Part shown: in pieces, positions 34,506-48,516 of the stretch | Numbering within the stretch: position 1 is the stretch's first letter | Layout of the letters: every line of letters starts with the position of its first letter | Assembly: GCF_000346465.2 (NCBI RefSeq) | Contig: NC_034013.1 | Span: 9,511,819 to 9,575,818, forward strand | Source: Prunus persica | Lineage: Eukaryota; Streptophyta; Magnoliopsida; Rosales; Rosaceae | Reading direction: 5' to 3' | Length of the DNA stretch: 64,000 bases | The notes under the pieces: model-generated | What the model was told of the DNA's origin: nothing | The model's input: the letters and a program-made list of their open reading frames with translations, nothing else | Databases searched by the model: none | Made by a program: the position numbers and the translations under genes

Positions 34506-36080
34506 ATAGAATTGATCATCTCATACGAACATGGAAATACCTTATATATTGAGTCATCATGACCTATTGAGTGGTGATAATTTAAAATATCCATACTGAG
34601 TACGTGAATGTACCGTAGAAAAATCGTAGAAAAATCGATGCTTGAATTTATTAACAGAGAGCTCTTCATTAATCCTCACCATGGGAAACTATGAACCAAA
34701 AAAAATACTTCATGGACTCATTGCGTGGCCTGCTATGGGCCCATTACGTGCCAACACTAAGAGAAGGCCCATTATGTGCCTTTTATTGATTTGGGCAGCG
34801 CTCATCTCAAGTACATTTTTATACTATCAAACACCACTAACTAGTTGGCAGAAAAACCACCACTAACAGATTTTTTTCGTAAGAAAAACGAAGAGGGAAG
34901 GAAAAATCCTGCAATTTATCATGTTACATATTAACACAAATATTATTTTTATGTGAATTTGTTGATATTTTACACGAGTGAATGAGTGAGTGATATACAT
35001 GATGGGTTCATCTCAGTTTTCATGACTATTTGTAAGATCGTTATTGCAAAAATCTATGTAAAAAATTTTGTCGTAAGAAATGTCCTCATTAGGTTCCTAT
35101 CAATTCTAAGTATTTAAAAAGTATAAATAGGCTAACGGGTTCTAATCCAATGAAAAAAGGTCTTGACTTGCATACTAGTAGTCTTATATTTGAAATGCGT
35201 AACACCCTGATAGTGTGTGTGAGGACCCCCTTTAATGGCAGATCCAAGATTTCACATTAGAGGGGGCTCTTCACAAAACTTTAAAAAATAATTCGAATAA
35301 GAGCGCTCAAGCGCTAACCGGTTTATAAGTAAATACAGTACTAACTACTCGGTTTAGCCCACTTCATAATATCATTTTATATTGTTAATAATTTATCCAT
35401 TCATTATAATCATAATTTTCAAGAATTTCATATTTTAAAATGGTTGAATATTAATCTCATCGTCTATACTTTTAATGACTCAAAAGTTAATAATTTATAT
35501 TCCAACGGAGCGATCTAACATCAAAATTAAGACAATCTGGAATGCCACCACTAACGATCACGCATGATTGAATAAACTCTGGCATAGACATCTCAGCTAA
35601 GATTGCAAACTCAGAACAACCAACAGAGATAAAGCTTGAAAAAATCAAATCATAACAATACAAATAAAACTATCACAAAAGAGAGGTGAAAACTCTCACA
35701 AAATGAGAGGTGAAAACTACACAGAAAACCTAAAAAGTCTTTGCGACTTATTCCAAACATGAAGGATGGTGGTAAAGATCCGACACTAAAACACACGTAG
35801 AGATTTGACGCCGAGATGCATCCGCATGTGATGAGCGGAGGAAAACCATAACAAAAATTGAAGACAAATAGGGGAAACCTTTTGTCTCTAAAAATAGGGG
35901 AAGAGAGGAGAATGGAGGAAGGGAGAAGGAGAGGAGAGAAAGAGGGGAGGCGAAGGGGAGGAAGAGCAGTGGCTTCTTCCCGCCTCAAAGTGAAACAGCT
36001 GTAGAGTGTTTTTTGGGAGAGAAGGGACTAGAATTTTCGGGAATAAATCAATAATGTATAGGTTGGTTCTTCAACCCTCC
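34506..36080. other. Gene-free stretch with purine-rich block
   Basis: No supported gene. From 35660 to 35730 the phrase GAGGTGAAAACT occurs twice. From about 35880 to 35960 the sequence is a run of GAGG/GGAGA repeats. An LTR or LINE relic is possible but no boundary was found. Confidence 0.35.
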
Positions 36081-39000
36081 CCCTGGTAGTTTAAACTATA
36101 ATTATTATTTTTTTCTCAAAAAAGTACAAATAGATTTTATCTTATGCAAGACTCTTAATTAATCACTTTAAATTGGCGGCTAGTAAAAAACTAGCTAGTT
36201 AGAAGTTAGAACCATGGCTTCCATGGTCATGAAGTATATATAGATGAGATAAAACTATCCATGCATGCCTAATTAATATATATGAAATCCGTTTACACAA
36301 ATAAATCAGTGGGTCCAATTAATTAGATATGATGATTGAGCTAGCTCTATCCATCTTTTCCAGAACACCAATCTGTAAACAATTGTTGCTTAGGAAATAA
36401 AACACAACTGAGACATATGGATAATGTTATTTATCCAAAATAAATCTGTACAATTTTGATTTGTTTTCCCCAATTTAAAAACTCCACTTCACAAAACATT
36501 GCAGAATTTATATGATCCATATACACAAAAACAGTAGTATTCCAACATAGATTACACCAGAAGAAATTATAAAAAGACATGTAGCATTACCCATTGGGTA
36601 TATATATTTAAAATACACACAGATTTGATGTGTGCGTCTGAGACTGAGAGTAAATCTTTTAGCATTGTCAACTGGCTAATCAAAGATAATCAAAAGAAAG
36701 CACTTTTAGTTGTTGCGAAATTATAAACTATGGAAATTTATAAGTTAAGAAAACACCATCTCAAAGTTATCTTAATTATAATTAAGTTTTGTTTTCATTA
36801 TTCAGTTGATCAATCCGTACACTGATGAAGAAGACAAATCTCTCTATCTAACCCTATTAAATCAAGTTAAAATGAAACACACACTAGATTAAAATATCAT
36901 ATAGTTCAATTTCCAAGTTACTTCTCGTACTAAAATCATGCACTATATATACATATATATATATATATGAAATATGACTTTATCAGAATTCCTCTAGACA
37001 ACATTTGCCACTTTCATCAGTCACTTAGGAACTGAATTCTAGGAGATGAGTTTAATTTACCAAAAAAGATTCTGGGAAAGTTAGACCTCCTATTTGACAA
37101 ATATACATATGTTAATTGCACATCAGGTATATTGCCTTTTGGCCAACAACTTTGCCTAGCTAGCTTGTAAAATTATTAATCCATTCCATGCATGTGCAAT
37201 AAAATTAGGTCTTTGCATGCATTAGAGTTTCATATTTGCGTTTTAGATGATTTTCTTGTTATTTTTTCGTATTTTTGTAGGATGTTCTATATGCTCCAAT
37301 CGAAAAAAAACAAAAACAAAAATTACTCACGAACAAATTAGAATATTTATATTGGTTACTATTATCTAGCTATATATAGGTCAGAGTATTTATTAATCTG
37401 TCTTAATATGATTAATTTACAAGTACTAAGTATGGTTCCATACAATTAAATTACATTAAAACCTTTGTAACTAAGATTTGAAGACCGAGTTGTTCTCTTC
37501 TAAGTAGATTTCGAATTGGGATATCGTAATTTATGGATATTTCATTGGTTGGATTTGGATTTAATCACTATATATATATATATATATCATATATGTACCA
37601 TTTCTCAATGCAAGGCTATACAAACCTATACCTACTAGAATTCGTTTGTGGTCATTAAGCTCAAAAGTGTAGGGATTAATTAGTGAGAAATTGATTAGGA
37701 GGGTGTTGTCGACGCAATGCTAACTAACTAGTGGTTGATTACTGCTTAATTATTTAATGTTAATTATTCCAATTAAGCAGTGGACGGGATGCATGACCAG
37801 AAAGATTCCTTACAGCAAATTTCCATCCATCACGTGGCTGCCTTAATTTGTCGTTTGCAAGCTAATTAAATTAATTAATTAGTCTCCTAATTAAAAAAAG
37901 AAAAAGAAAAAAGTTTAATATAATAATTAATTAAATTAACTGCTCATCATCAACTCTCTATCTATCTATGCTTTTTTAAATTTATGAATTAAGAAACCCC
38001 ACATCCACATGTGAAGCTCTGTTGGTCTTCCCTGGAGAATAAGAAGATGGGTCTCACTCTCATCTCTCTCAACAAACAGCAGCCTCGAACCGGAAATATA
38101 GGGCTTGTGAGAAAGCAGAGAAACAGGGCAAAGCCATGCCAGATTCGAGGCATTCATTGATGCCTTTCACATGGGGCTTAGGGTTTAATTATGTGCTCAT
38201 TTCATGGACTTGGTTCTTAGATATAGTTTTTTATTTAGGAGATGGTGATGGGGTTTGTTTTGTTTATTGGAATACACTTAACATCTTAATTTAAATATGA
38301 TTAAGTCACTAGCATCAAGGCTGTGACACTTTCTAATTAATTATTTTTTTCTCTCTCTCTCTCCCTCTCTCCCTCTCTCCCTCTCTCTCTTTTGTCTATC
38401 TCAATTGCTCATTCGTCACCATCATCCACTACTTATTTTCCTCAAGGTAAGAGCCTCCCTTTCTTGAAGACCTCAACTTCCGAGTTTCATGTCACTCAAG
38501 ACTTGTAGATGGTAATTGGTAGGGCTGCTTCTTCTTCGTTTGGCTCACTCTATAAAGTTAAGTGGTCAAGTAAGGTTTCGTGTTCGAATTCATTCTTTTA
38601 ATATCGTTTGTATATTAAGTTGGTGAATTAATTATTATTTACGAAACTGCAAATTTTGGGTTAGAGAACTTCAAACTTGTGAACAAGGTAAAGAAAATTA
38701 ACAAAAAATTGATCAAAGTCAGTTATATTCAATCGAGTTTAGTCATAGTTTTAAAATTTTAATCTAATTTAAATCCCGTGAACTTAACGGTGCTATATGC
38801 GGAAATGCTAATTAATTGATGCATGAAAGCAATCCTGAATGAAATCACATCGAAGAGAGACATACATCTATTCCTGACAAACTGAAGGGCTTGACACATA
38901 TTTATACCTTTTACAATAAAATCTAAATTATGAGTCAAATTTAATTTGAAGAAACTACTGTCCGTTCTTTTTGAATGAATAATATTGAGGTCCCGAATAA

Positions 39001-41000
39001 GACAATAACTTTCAATTCATTTAGCGTGTACGGACGTTGAGTGGTAACATAACACTGTATTTGCATGTGAAATTAATGCAAAGTACTGACCTTGTACATC
39101 CAAAAAATAAACAGCTTTGTTAGAAATGGGTCCATTTTCATTTAGATACAATGAATGTAGAATACCAATTGAATCTCTTCGATTGCAGTCTACTCAAATC
39201 AATTGTATGGCCAGATAAGCAAATCTTGTAGCCACCATATTCGAGACAGTATATCAACTTCAATGGTTAGTAGCCTAGTAGGGTGTAGCATAGGATTATC
39301 AAACAATAATAGTATATGTATTTTCAACGAAGAATAGAACGAGTACACAACAAAATAAGTGGCAATGGATTAACGTATTTTGATACGAGTTCTTTAAATT
39401 TTGTGCCACATAGGATTACATTTATTTTTAAATATTTTCTTATGTAATCTTTTTATTTTTAAAAATTATTTTTTGTTTCAATGTTGCCTCTTAATTATGC
39501 CTTGAATTAGGTAATACTAATTTATGTGATAATCTGAAGCCATTTAACACGTTTGTCATTGAATAGAAAAGGAAATAATTAGTCTAAGTTAGCATGTCAA
39601 AAATGAAATGTAATCTACGTGACAAACTAGTCAAGAGACTTGTATCAACAAAACAATAATTTAAGGATTAGACCCAACTACTGGTGGGATTCTTGGACCT
39701 CTATCAACTTATTTTCTAAAAAATAAATATGGTCCTATAATTAGCTAGCTGAAGCTGGACCAATTTCTCTCCTATTGCTGTAAATTGTTTAACTAGTTAG
39801 AGTAGACAAGCATTCAATTTCCTAATGACACAGGATTTTGCGAGACTTCATATAGTTCATATATATATATATATATATATATATAGTATGATTAAGCAGT
39901 AACTTCCATTTATAGCTGTATGCATGACACATGACAAAAGTCGCCACCTTAATTTGGCTTTAAAAATGTGAAGATTCTTTGTGATAAATTTATCCCTTGT
40001 AACACCTTGCATGGAGTAACATTACTAGCATTAAGAGGTTTTTAATTTTAACTGTAATTCGTGCACGCATAAACGACTATAATTCATTAAAATATATAAA
40101 AAATTACATATTCAATAATTGATAATCGCTCGTGTTGGAGTGTAAGACTTTTGATCATTACGATTCCCTCTAGGCATATTATTGAAGTTTGATTATTAAT
40201 TAAGTTCCTAACTAAGCCCTTATTAATTTCAAAGTCAAAGGACAATGTTCATGCCGTTGGCAAAACCATTTCTCTTGTCATATTTGCTCCATATATATGA
40301 CCGTTGATATGGATTAATCGTTAACAATGAAGTTTAAATGGTCAACTTTGAAAAGTAATAGGAGAATAAGATCCGGCTATGTTTGGATTATGCATGAAAC
40401 TCTTTTGTGTGTGGGGTAGGTATCATGTGATATGTGGCAGCAGCTAGCAGCTAGCTGCTAATTGGAGTTGTTAGTCGATTGATGTTGATGGCCGTTGAAG
40501 CATTGACGTCCAAAACGTGGCTAGTGTTTAAGCAAAGCAAACCTTAAACCAGCTAGAAAAAAGGATAGGCACGGCAACCGGCCCTGGCAAAATAACCCCT
40601 TACCCTAAATTTGCAAAAGAATATTCACAGGCAATTATGCGACATTAATTATCATATATTAACAATTCATAGTACCTAATCCATAAAATTAGCAATTTTC
40701 TGCTAATCTAAATTTTCGTACTCTTGTTCTGGTGGTCCCATAAAACACCTACCTTAATCTTTTAAAAACCCACAAATGAATGATAATCATATGTAGATGT
40801 CCTCTCATTGAACTGCACTAGATTATCATTCACGATTATAAATGAAGTAGATTTTTGTTTGGTAGTTTAATTATTAGGTCAATTCTTGTTTGAGCATATG
40901 TTTAAATTTACAGTCTGACAACATATTTATATTTAACGTTAAACTATTTATGTTTTCAAATTTTATAATAAGAGAACGTTACTGTGTTACCCTGTTTCCC
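36081..41000. other. Long gene-free AT-rich region
   Basis: No coding sequence and no delimited transposon is seen across nearly 5 kb. (AT)n runs occur near 36950, 37570 and 39860. A mixed CT tract is at 38349-38391. A small hairpin is at 37741-37781 (perfect 11-base arms). A 63-codon minus-strand ORF at 37966-38157 is probably chance. Confidence 0.4.
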
Positions 41001-43757
41001 TATTTTATTATAGGTTGATAAAACTGTTGTGATAGATGACAATTGACATGGTTTGGAGCAACTTGGGTGTCTTATATGCGGTTTTGGACTTTTGGAGGGG
41101 TTGAGGAAATGAAGAACAAGAGGATCTAAAGTGTGGGGCCCACAGAGAGAGGGAGAGACCGACAAAGAGCATCTTTTGGTACATGGGTTTGCGTCCGGGG
41201 GTGCATGCGAGAGAACAGAATTGTGATCAGCCTCTTTGTTTCTTTGTTTCTTTGTTTGTGAATTGTGAGTAGTCTTAGCAAGAAAGAAAAGAAAGAAAGA
41301 AAAGGTTGGGATGAGAGAGAGAGAGAAGGGTTTAATTGGTGTGAGTGCAGTGCAGAGAGCAGCAAACTCTCCGGCGCTCGTGCAGTGGCGCTTTCTGATG
41401 GGTGTCAGCGCCACCCACGCGTCTTTTGCTCTTACTCCCACGCCCCCAACACTCTGGATTATGCGGTCAAACCATGCTCTCTCTCTCTCTCTCTCCATTG
41501 ACCTATTTTGCTACGTTTACCTGTTTATTTGCTTCCCACACCCAACCAACCCTTCCCCTTACGCCCTGTCCCTCTATATCTGCTATGTGCTGGCCTTTTC
41601 CACTCTTGCTCTCAAATGCTTGGCCTATTGATCAATGGGTTAATAGATTTGGTCTTGGCTAGTTTGGTATTGGATATTTTTCCCAAAAAAAGATAAACCT
41701 AGTTTTCTTTTTTATATGTATCATGGAGAAATTCTTGTTATATCATTGCTCTTTGTCTATTACCCTATTGGCAGAGGTACTATAATTGAGGATTTCTTTG
41801 GTTGTCTTTTTTTATTTATAAACAATTGGATACTTTTATATGCAATATACAAATGAAAACATGTTGGTGGATATGTTGTATATTATTATATGCCATGTAT
41901 ACTCTATTAAAATTGACTAAAGTGGCATGTAACTAACTTGTTAATTAGGAATAGTGTGAAGTGATTGTCCAACATAGGGGGTATAATAATTAGTGAGCTA
42001 TTTTTTCAAGTTGCACGAAAGACTTTCATACTCGAACTTGAATTAAGTAATTAAAGTTAGAATTATGTATTTGGATGTAACATGAGAGAGCCGAAAGATG
42101 AAATCACAAGTAGTATCAGAGACGACGATTTAGTTGAAACACATGACACATGATTATTAGCTGAGGTAGAGTAGAAGCATGACCATAAAAGTGGAGTAGC
42201 TCAAAGACAATTTGTGGAGCCTAGGCTAGGTGGAAATCAAGAAAACTTCAACATTCACTACAAATTAGAAGGGCACAATTTGTAGCTTTTCTTCTTCTGC
42301 CACTTCACAAAACTTTGAAAACGAAGGGCACAATCATAGTGCTTGTAAAGTAACTTTCTCAATGTTCGGCTGTTTCTTTATGCTCATCCTGTAATTGTAT
42401 CTCCACGTACGACTATGAGTGTGTCTTAGGGAGCTCTTCTAGTCCAATCAAAGCATCAACTTTATGTTACTTTTGTTGGCGTTTCATAACCATAAACCAT
42501 CTACAAAATGAAATTTGGGTCCTCTAGTTAATTTAGACGGTCAATTTTTGGCTGTTTTCAAATATAGATTGGACTTGTATATTTTTCTTCAGTTAAATAT
42601 TTTAAGTCAGTTGATTAAGATAATGTGTTCGTCTTTTTAAATATGAATTCAATTTATACCTCTCCGTATATTAGACTAGTTAGAATATCACTTAAAAAGA
42701 AAAAAAAATCTACAATTACCTAACTTCAAAGATGGGATTCTAAACTCCACTGTTGAAAAGAAGATAAACATAGATAAAATCCCGCAGTTATTGACAAACA
42801 CGTACCCAAGTAAGTAGTCTTTGTTGTGTTTCTTTTCTACTTTAGTGGGCTGCTGACATAGTTAACTGTGCCCTAAGCCAAATGGAAGTACACACCCCGG
42901 CCAATTGAGTCTCACTCAAAAGATAAAAAATAAACCCAATAAAGGCACTCATCAAGTACAAATTAAGAATAATATCGAAAGGCATATAAAAATTCTCCTA
43001 CGTACCATTTTTAATATGAACTAGAGATGATAATAATATTACATTATCCTAATTACTAGAAACAAATTATATGCAAATGAAGACTAAATAAAACATTGTC
43101 CTATTGATGAATTGGTGTTCATATATTCTCTCACATATCACAATAAAACACTATGTACATTTATGAACTGATCTTGATCTAGTTTAGTATTACATATTAA
43201 AATGTGAGTATTCAACTCAGAATTAATTAATAATGAATGAAGAGGTTTAAGATCTTTTAAGCACGGTGTGTGTCATCTTTTTATGTCTAACACATAGACA
43301 ATTCTTATTAGGTGACATAAGAGCACGTGAGTTCGTTTGGCCTTTCACGTAAATTGTCTATACTGATACCATCTTAGAATGTGAGCATCTAACTCAAAAT
43401 CAATTCACGATTAATGCAAAACCTTCTAATGTGGAGGTAAATTCGACAAATGAAATTTACTTTTTACATTAATTATTATACATCAATTATATATTTACAA
43501 GAAACACATCGAGTGGTGGTACAAGAAAATGTGGTTCTCTAACTTTGCTCCATCACAACCACCCAACTAGTTCATGGCATATCCAAGGAAAGGAAGATGA
43601 AGTTTTGCGAAAGAGACCCGAAAGAAGCGGGGGAACAGACACGTGTAATGTTCTGAAAGCAAGTGGACAGTGGACCCCAACATTAAGGTTTAAACGTTAG
43701 AGATAAAGATAGAATTTGCAGACCCATGGTGCATGTGGGTCATGGAAAATTGAAGCA

Positions 43758-43759
<2 letters not shown>
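41001..43759. other. Gene-free region upstream of AHL
   Basis: No coding sequence can be supported. Around 41130-41590 the sequence is comparatively GC-rich with GA and CT tracts and overlapping ORFs on both strands (78-180 codons). They have low-complexity Ser/Leu/Pro content and no family resemblance. This could be a transcribed leader or lncRNA; sequence alone does not tell. Confidence 0.35.

Positions 43760-43800
<41 letters not shown>
43760..43800. repeat. (TC)n microsatellite upstream of AHL
   Basis: About 20 uninterrupted TC units roughly 1 kb upstream of the AHL start codon. Confidence 0.95.
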
Positions 43801-43809
<9 letters not shown>

Positions 43810-44060
43810 ATGCCAATGTAATCACACGAGAGCCCAATTTTAATGTGCCAGCTACATATGCTTGCCTCCTCAAATTACCTTATTGCCATTAACAACATTG
43901 ATTGATTCGATGGGGTTTAATGTCCAAAAAAAATATATCAAAGAGACAGAATGGTCCCATACATGGCAGCTGGTTCTCTATCCTATTTAATTAAACTAAT
44001 CCTAATTACTTAAGACTAAATGTTTAATTAGTCGGTTTCTTAGTTCTTTCAAACCCCATT

Positions 44061-44757
44061 TTGAGAGAGAGGAGAGAGAAAGAAAGGTGCGGGGACCACT
44101 GCACCGCCCATAAGCACGCAGTTGTAGTCTCTTACTCTTACCCAAACCAAACCCGTATCCATCCCTCTCTCTCTCTCTCTCATCTCAATCTAACCCTAAC
44201 CCAACTCTACTTGACCCCTTCCCTCTCTCTTTCTTTCTCTTTAGACCAAACTGACGATCCAAAACCCATACCCCCCATAACCTGTTTTCTTCTCATCATC
44301 TTCTTCTTTCTTCTCTCAGCTTCTCTCCCAAACCGTCAACAAGAACACCAAGAAACCATACCAAAATTAACCCTTTCCTTTACCCACAAGACTGAAGAAG
44401 CATGCCAATTTCAGCTCCAATTTTGTGGGTGTCACCACAAATCTGCTGCTTTCTGCTCAAGCCTGGTTCACTGAACAAGATGAAGAAGAATTAAAGCAAC
44501 CCACAGAAAAAAAGAGAGAGACACAGACACCCAAGAAAGTACTGTACAAGTCTTCCTTAGTTGTTAATCTTTATTCCCTTTTGCTAGCTCCTCATCCCAC
44601 TTTCTCTCTCTCTCTCTCTCTCTCTCTTTGAATTTGTGTACACAACCACCTTTTAGCTTGGCACTAGCTCTCCTTTCTACTTTCTCAATTTCTTGGGTTC
44701 TTTGTATTCGAGGAAAAAGAAAGTAAAGAAGGTGAAAAAAAAGCATAAAAATTTGAT
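44061..44757 (+). promoter_or_regulatory. CT-rich leader of the AHL gene with an upstream ORF
   Basis: The 700 bases before the AHL start are pyrimidine-rich (TCTCTC tracts at about 44163-44181 and 44603-44629) and resemble a plant 5' UTR. An ATG at 44061 opens a 137-codon frame ending at 44474, before the AHL ATG. If it lies within the transcript it would act as a long upstream ORF. The transcription start is not determined. Confidence 0.45.
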
Positions 44758-45687
44758 ATGGACACCCATTCTCTCCCTCCTCCTTTCCATACAAGAGATT
44801 TCCACCTGCAGCATCATCCCCAGTTCCACCACCAGCAGCAGCAGAATTCGGAAGACGAGCAAACCGGCAGCAGCGGCCTCAACAACAAGGGCCAGAAAAG
44901 AGAGCGAGATATCGACAATGACAGCGGCGGCAATGGCGGCGATTTAGGCAAAGAACTCAATGTCACCATCTCCGGCGGTGATGGATCAGAAATGACCCGA
45001 AGACCCCGAGGAAGACCCGCCGGATCCAAGAACAAGCCCAAGCCCCCCATCATCATCACCCGCGACAGCGCCAATGCGCTCCGCACCCACGTCATGGAGG
45101 TTGCCGACGGCTGCGACATAGTGGAGAGTGTTGCCACCTTTGCTCGCAGGCGCCAGAGAGGCGTCTGCATTATGAGCGGGACGGGCACCGTCACGAATGT
45201 GACAATCAGACAGCCCGCCTCTCCCGGGTCCATCGTGACTTTACATGGCCGATTCGAGATCTTGTCACTGGCCGGGTCTTTTCTACCTCCGCCAGCCCCG
45301 CCTGCCGCGACGGGGTTGACCATATATCTGGCAGGCGGGGGCGGGCAAGTTGTAGGTGGAAGCGTTGTTGGTACGCTAATTGCGTCCGGGCCTGTTGTGA
45401 TCATGGCGGCTTCGTTTAGCAACGCGGCGTATGAGCGGCTTCCTCTGGAGGAAGACGAGGGTCAGCTGCCAATGCAAGGCGGCGGCGGCGGTAGCCTTGG
45501 CTCTCCAAGCGGAGTTGGTCATCAGCAACAGCAGCAGCATCAACAGCAACAACAACAGCAACAACTTTTGGCTGAAGCTGCAAATACAAATGCTCCTCTT
45601 TTTCATGGTTTACCTCCCAATCTCCTGAATTCCATGCAATTGCCAGCTGAGGCGGCCTACTGGGCTACCGGCCGCCCACCATACTAA
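44758..45687 (+). CDS. AHL: AT-hook motif nuclear-localised protein, clade A (AHL)
   Basis: Single-exon gene of 309 codons, as expected for clade-A AHL genes, which lack introns. The N-terminal 75 residues are His/Gln-rich and polar. A type-I AT-hook, [17 protein letters not shown] (81-97), holds the R-G-R-P core that enters the minor groove of AT-rich DNA. The PPC/DUF296 domain follows at about 105-235. It has [18 protein letters not shown] (108-125), the GRFEIL motif (164-169) and [15 protein letters not shown] (191-205). The tail carries Gly-rich and poly-Gln stretches (256-269) and ends [10 protein letters not shown]. Such proteins form trimers and hetero-oligomers in the nucleus. They repress or tune genes for hypocotyl growth, flowering and senescence through chromatin contacts. 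AHL18, 22, 23 or 24-like assignment is open. The local GC content is much higher than in flanking DNA, which is normal for these genes. Confidence 0.95.
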   Translation: MDTHSLPPPFHTRDFHLQHHPQFHHQQQQNSEDEQTGSSGLNNKGQKRERDIDNDSGGNGGDLGKELNVTISGGDGSEMTRRPRGRPAGSKNKPKPPIIITRDSANALRTHVMEVADGCDIVESVATFARRRQRGVCIMSGTGTVTNVTIRQPASPGSIVTLHGRFEILSLAGSFLPPPAPPAATGLTIYLAGGGGQVVGGSVVGTLIASGPVVIMAASFSNAAYERLPLEEDEGQLPMQGGGGGSLGSPSGVGHQQQQQHQQQQQQQQLLAEAANTNAPLFHGLPPNLLNSMQLPAEAAYWATGRPPY

Positions 45688-48516
45688 CCATGGAACCGGC
45701 CGTATCGGTATCAGATCATATCACGAGTTCATTCACTTTGCCATCATCACCTACATCTTACCAAGATGTTTTCATCACCTGCTATGTAGCTAGGGAGTAG
45801 CTAGCTATATGGATAGAAGAAGAATTTGGTTTGTCGATCAGCATTTCAGATTTTTAGTATGTTTCCTTATTTTCTTTCTTTTTTTTTTCTTTTTTTTTCG
45901 AGCTTGGTTTAATTAGCATTGTTCGATGATTAGATCACGTACGTACCATATGTTTTACTTCTTTGATTGAAAGACTGTATATTTCATGGATTATTCTTGG
46001 TGAGTTTCATTTTGTGAAATGTACTAGCTAGTGCCGAAGCTTTGTTTAATATATGAAGAGAAACAGCATCCAAGAAGAAGGAACCATGAGCACAATTTCT
46101 TAGTGTAGTGTTTGCTTTCTCTACAATGGCGGCCTTGTTGTCCTCCTATCACTCATTAATCTTCTTCTCTATCCATGAATAAGAATTTGCTGTTCTTACC
46201 AAACCCTTCTTCTGTCTATCTTTTAGTACTAAATTTGTTTTGTATCAAGAATTGAATTGAGTTTAACATATTGATCGATCTCTCTCACAGCAACTAGATT
46301 ACCCTACATTTTATGTGATTCCGTGAGATCCCCATCATTTTAATTGTTACCTATTCAGTAATAATTATATATTACCTATAGCATATTATGATATCATAAT
46401 TACCATACGTACTGATAGAGTAATTATTACTTGTGATAATGTTTTCTTTTCTTAAATTTAACAGATTTCGAATTTAAAATCTTTTTCAACCAAGTGTAGA
46501 GAAATATCACTAAACAAACACTTAATTGGTATAGTTATATATATATATATATATATTTCTTGCTATATATAAGCTGGTCAAGGTTGAAAGGTAAGTATTG
46601 AGGGTTTGAAACTGTTTGATATTTGAATGGCTAAGTATGTAGGAGAAGAAGAAGCAAAGAGGTATGGGCTTATTAGAACTTCCATGTGTTTTCTTCTTTC
46701 CTTTCTTTTAGAGATAGAGATTGTTTCAGAAATATTTTGAGATACGGAGACATGAAAATATTTGGGTACTGGTTTACACGTGCACACTGCTCTGAAGAAG
46801 CTCCTTTTCGAGGCAAACAACATCAACAACAACACACCTTCCATTAAACGCCCACAACTAGCTACCACAATCTCTCTCTCTCTCTCTCTCCCTTTCTTGG
46901 GTTCAGAGAATAAGGATTGGGCAGGCAGCTAGCTCTACCTATACTTCTCGAACTCCCTCTCTTACATCCTTGCTAGCTTTTCCCCAAGCTTTAGCAGCTT
47001 ACTAGACTTGTCCATTCTTTGTTCCCTCCAACCTGCATTCATCTTTTAATTGCTTTATTATGATCTGTGGTTCCCTTGCAACATAATGTTTTGTGAAACA
47101 ATTTGATATGATATGTTTTCTAATTGTCAATTAAGACCGCAATTGGTTATATATTGTCCACTTAACATTAACAAACTTTTAATTTAATAGTACATTTTAA
47201 GTTCGAATCTCATTTCCTAGTAGATATTTATCAAAATAAAATAAAAAAATCCACTGCCTACTTACTTGGTCCAAATAACAGCCTAGCATGTTATTGTTAG
47301 ACTGTATGATAAGAAAAAAAAAAATTACCATGTCAAACAATTTGATATGCAATAATTTTTTTATTTATTTATCAAAGTATCTAGAATTTTATGTTGTAGG
47401 ACTATGAATTCGGAAATGAGAGCCAGTTTTTGTTGGAATTTATTGAATTTGTACAAGCAAGGAAAATAATGTACGGCGTTGAGCTTGTTGCCATCCCATC
47501 CATTTCCTCTAACGATTTGTGCTGTGCATGCAGTCTTAAATATTAGTGAACTCCATGCTTAGAAAAATTGTGCTGTGCGCATACCAAATGTATGCATGCA
47601 CGGTCAAGCCATCGATAATATTTAGGGTTACCATGATTTTTTGTAATTCGGATAATTCTTTTTGGTGCAATATACCTCTTGAATACCTATATAGATAGAG
47701 GTCACCTCTATGCCTCTATAGATAGAGATGACGGTAACTTCTTGAATACCTCTAAAAATGACGATAACATCATGTGCCATGCAACTGTTTTGATAATAAT
47801 TTGTCCATGTCAAAATTGGTTGTCATATATGTCGCAAGACTCGGGACACATAAATGTGGCATGCGCCACATACACTGTCTTTGGCAGTTTTTGACTGAAA
47901 CTGAGGAGCCTTAATTTCCATGGAAAAGTGCGTTTTGGAATCGTCAGTATGAAATCGTACAGACAGATACAAGAGGATTTCTTTCCTTTGTCCTTTTCCC
48001 TGTCATTTTTTTTCCTTGCTTTGGAGAGGCGCTATATATGTCTGTATGTTAGTGCATTCGGTTCTCGTTTCAAGATTGCTTTGTTTCCAGAGGTTGTCCA
48101 AAAGTTTTGAGCAGTTGCAACATGGCAATCTTTAGTTTATTTTACAAGTGATTCCAAAAAAACCAAAAATTAGTTATCTTTTTCGTATTTGTTTCATATA
48201 CAAATCAATATACAAACTAGTTAGAAGCTACATATGGGATGTTCATTCAGGTGAAACATGAACTTATAATAATTTGATCAACAAATTAGGGCAGTTTCTA
48301 ATTAATTAACTAAATATTAGCACTATAAACCAAAGGGCGCCCGGCCAATGAATGGCAACTTCCTCAAAACAAGCTGGTGAAATGCAGCTGCAAGCAAGGA
48401 TTCCTTTTTTGTTTGTGTGGAAAGATCAATCCTCAGATTTTGCGTTTAAATAAGGCTGATTCTTGTTGCTGCATTCTCCCACACCTTCACAATGTTTCCA
48501 TTATGCCATGAACTCC
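45688..48516. other. Intergenic region between convergent AHL and kinesin genes
   Basis: The start is the AHL 3' UTR. The remainder is AT-rich with an (AT)n run at about 46537-46556 and a CT tract at 46869-46890. A short direct repeat of CTCTATAGATAGAG-like phrases is near 47690-47730. No gene supported. Confidence 0.4.

Noticed and set aside
37966..38157. 63-codon minus-strand ORF in the gene-free region
   Set aside because: No recognisable family and no splice partners; length is expected by chance.
38480..38600. tRNA-derived SINE-like box (GTGTTCGAATTC)
   Set aside because: No convincing A box, no poly(A) or T-rich tail and no target duplication.
40956..41701. Overlapping ORFs (62-180 codons) around a CT/GA-rich patch
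   Set aside because: Low-complexity Ser/Leu/Pro translations on several frames at once; no frame has family content.
42427..42448. Minus-strand phrase similar to miR319 (ATTGGACTAGAAGAGCTCCC)
   Set aside because: Several mismatches to the mature miRNA, and no complementary arm within a few hundred bases to form a precursor.
44814..45422. 202-codon ORF on the minus strand opposite AHL
   Set aside because: Shadow of the GC-rich AHL coding frame; composition and position follow the sense codons.
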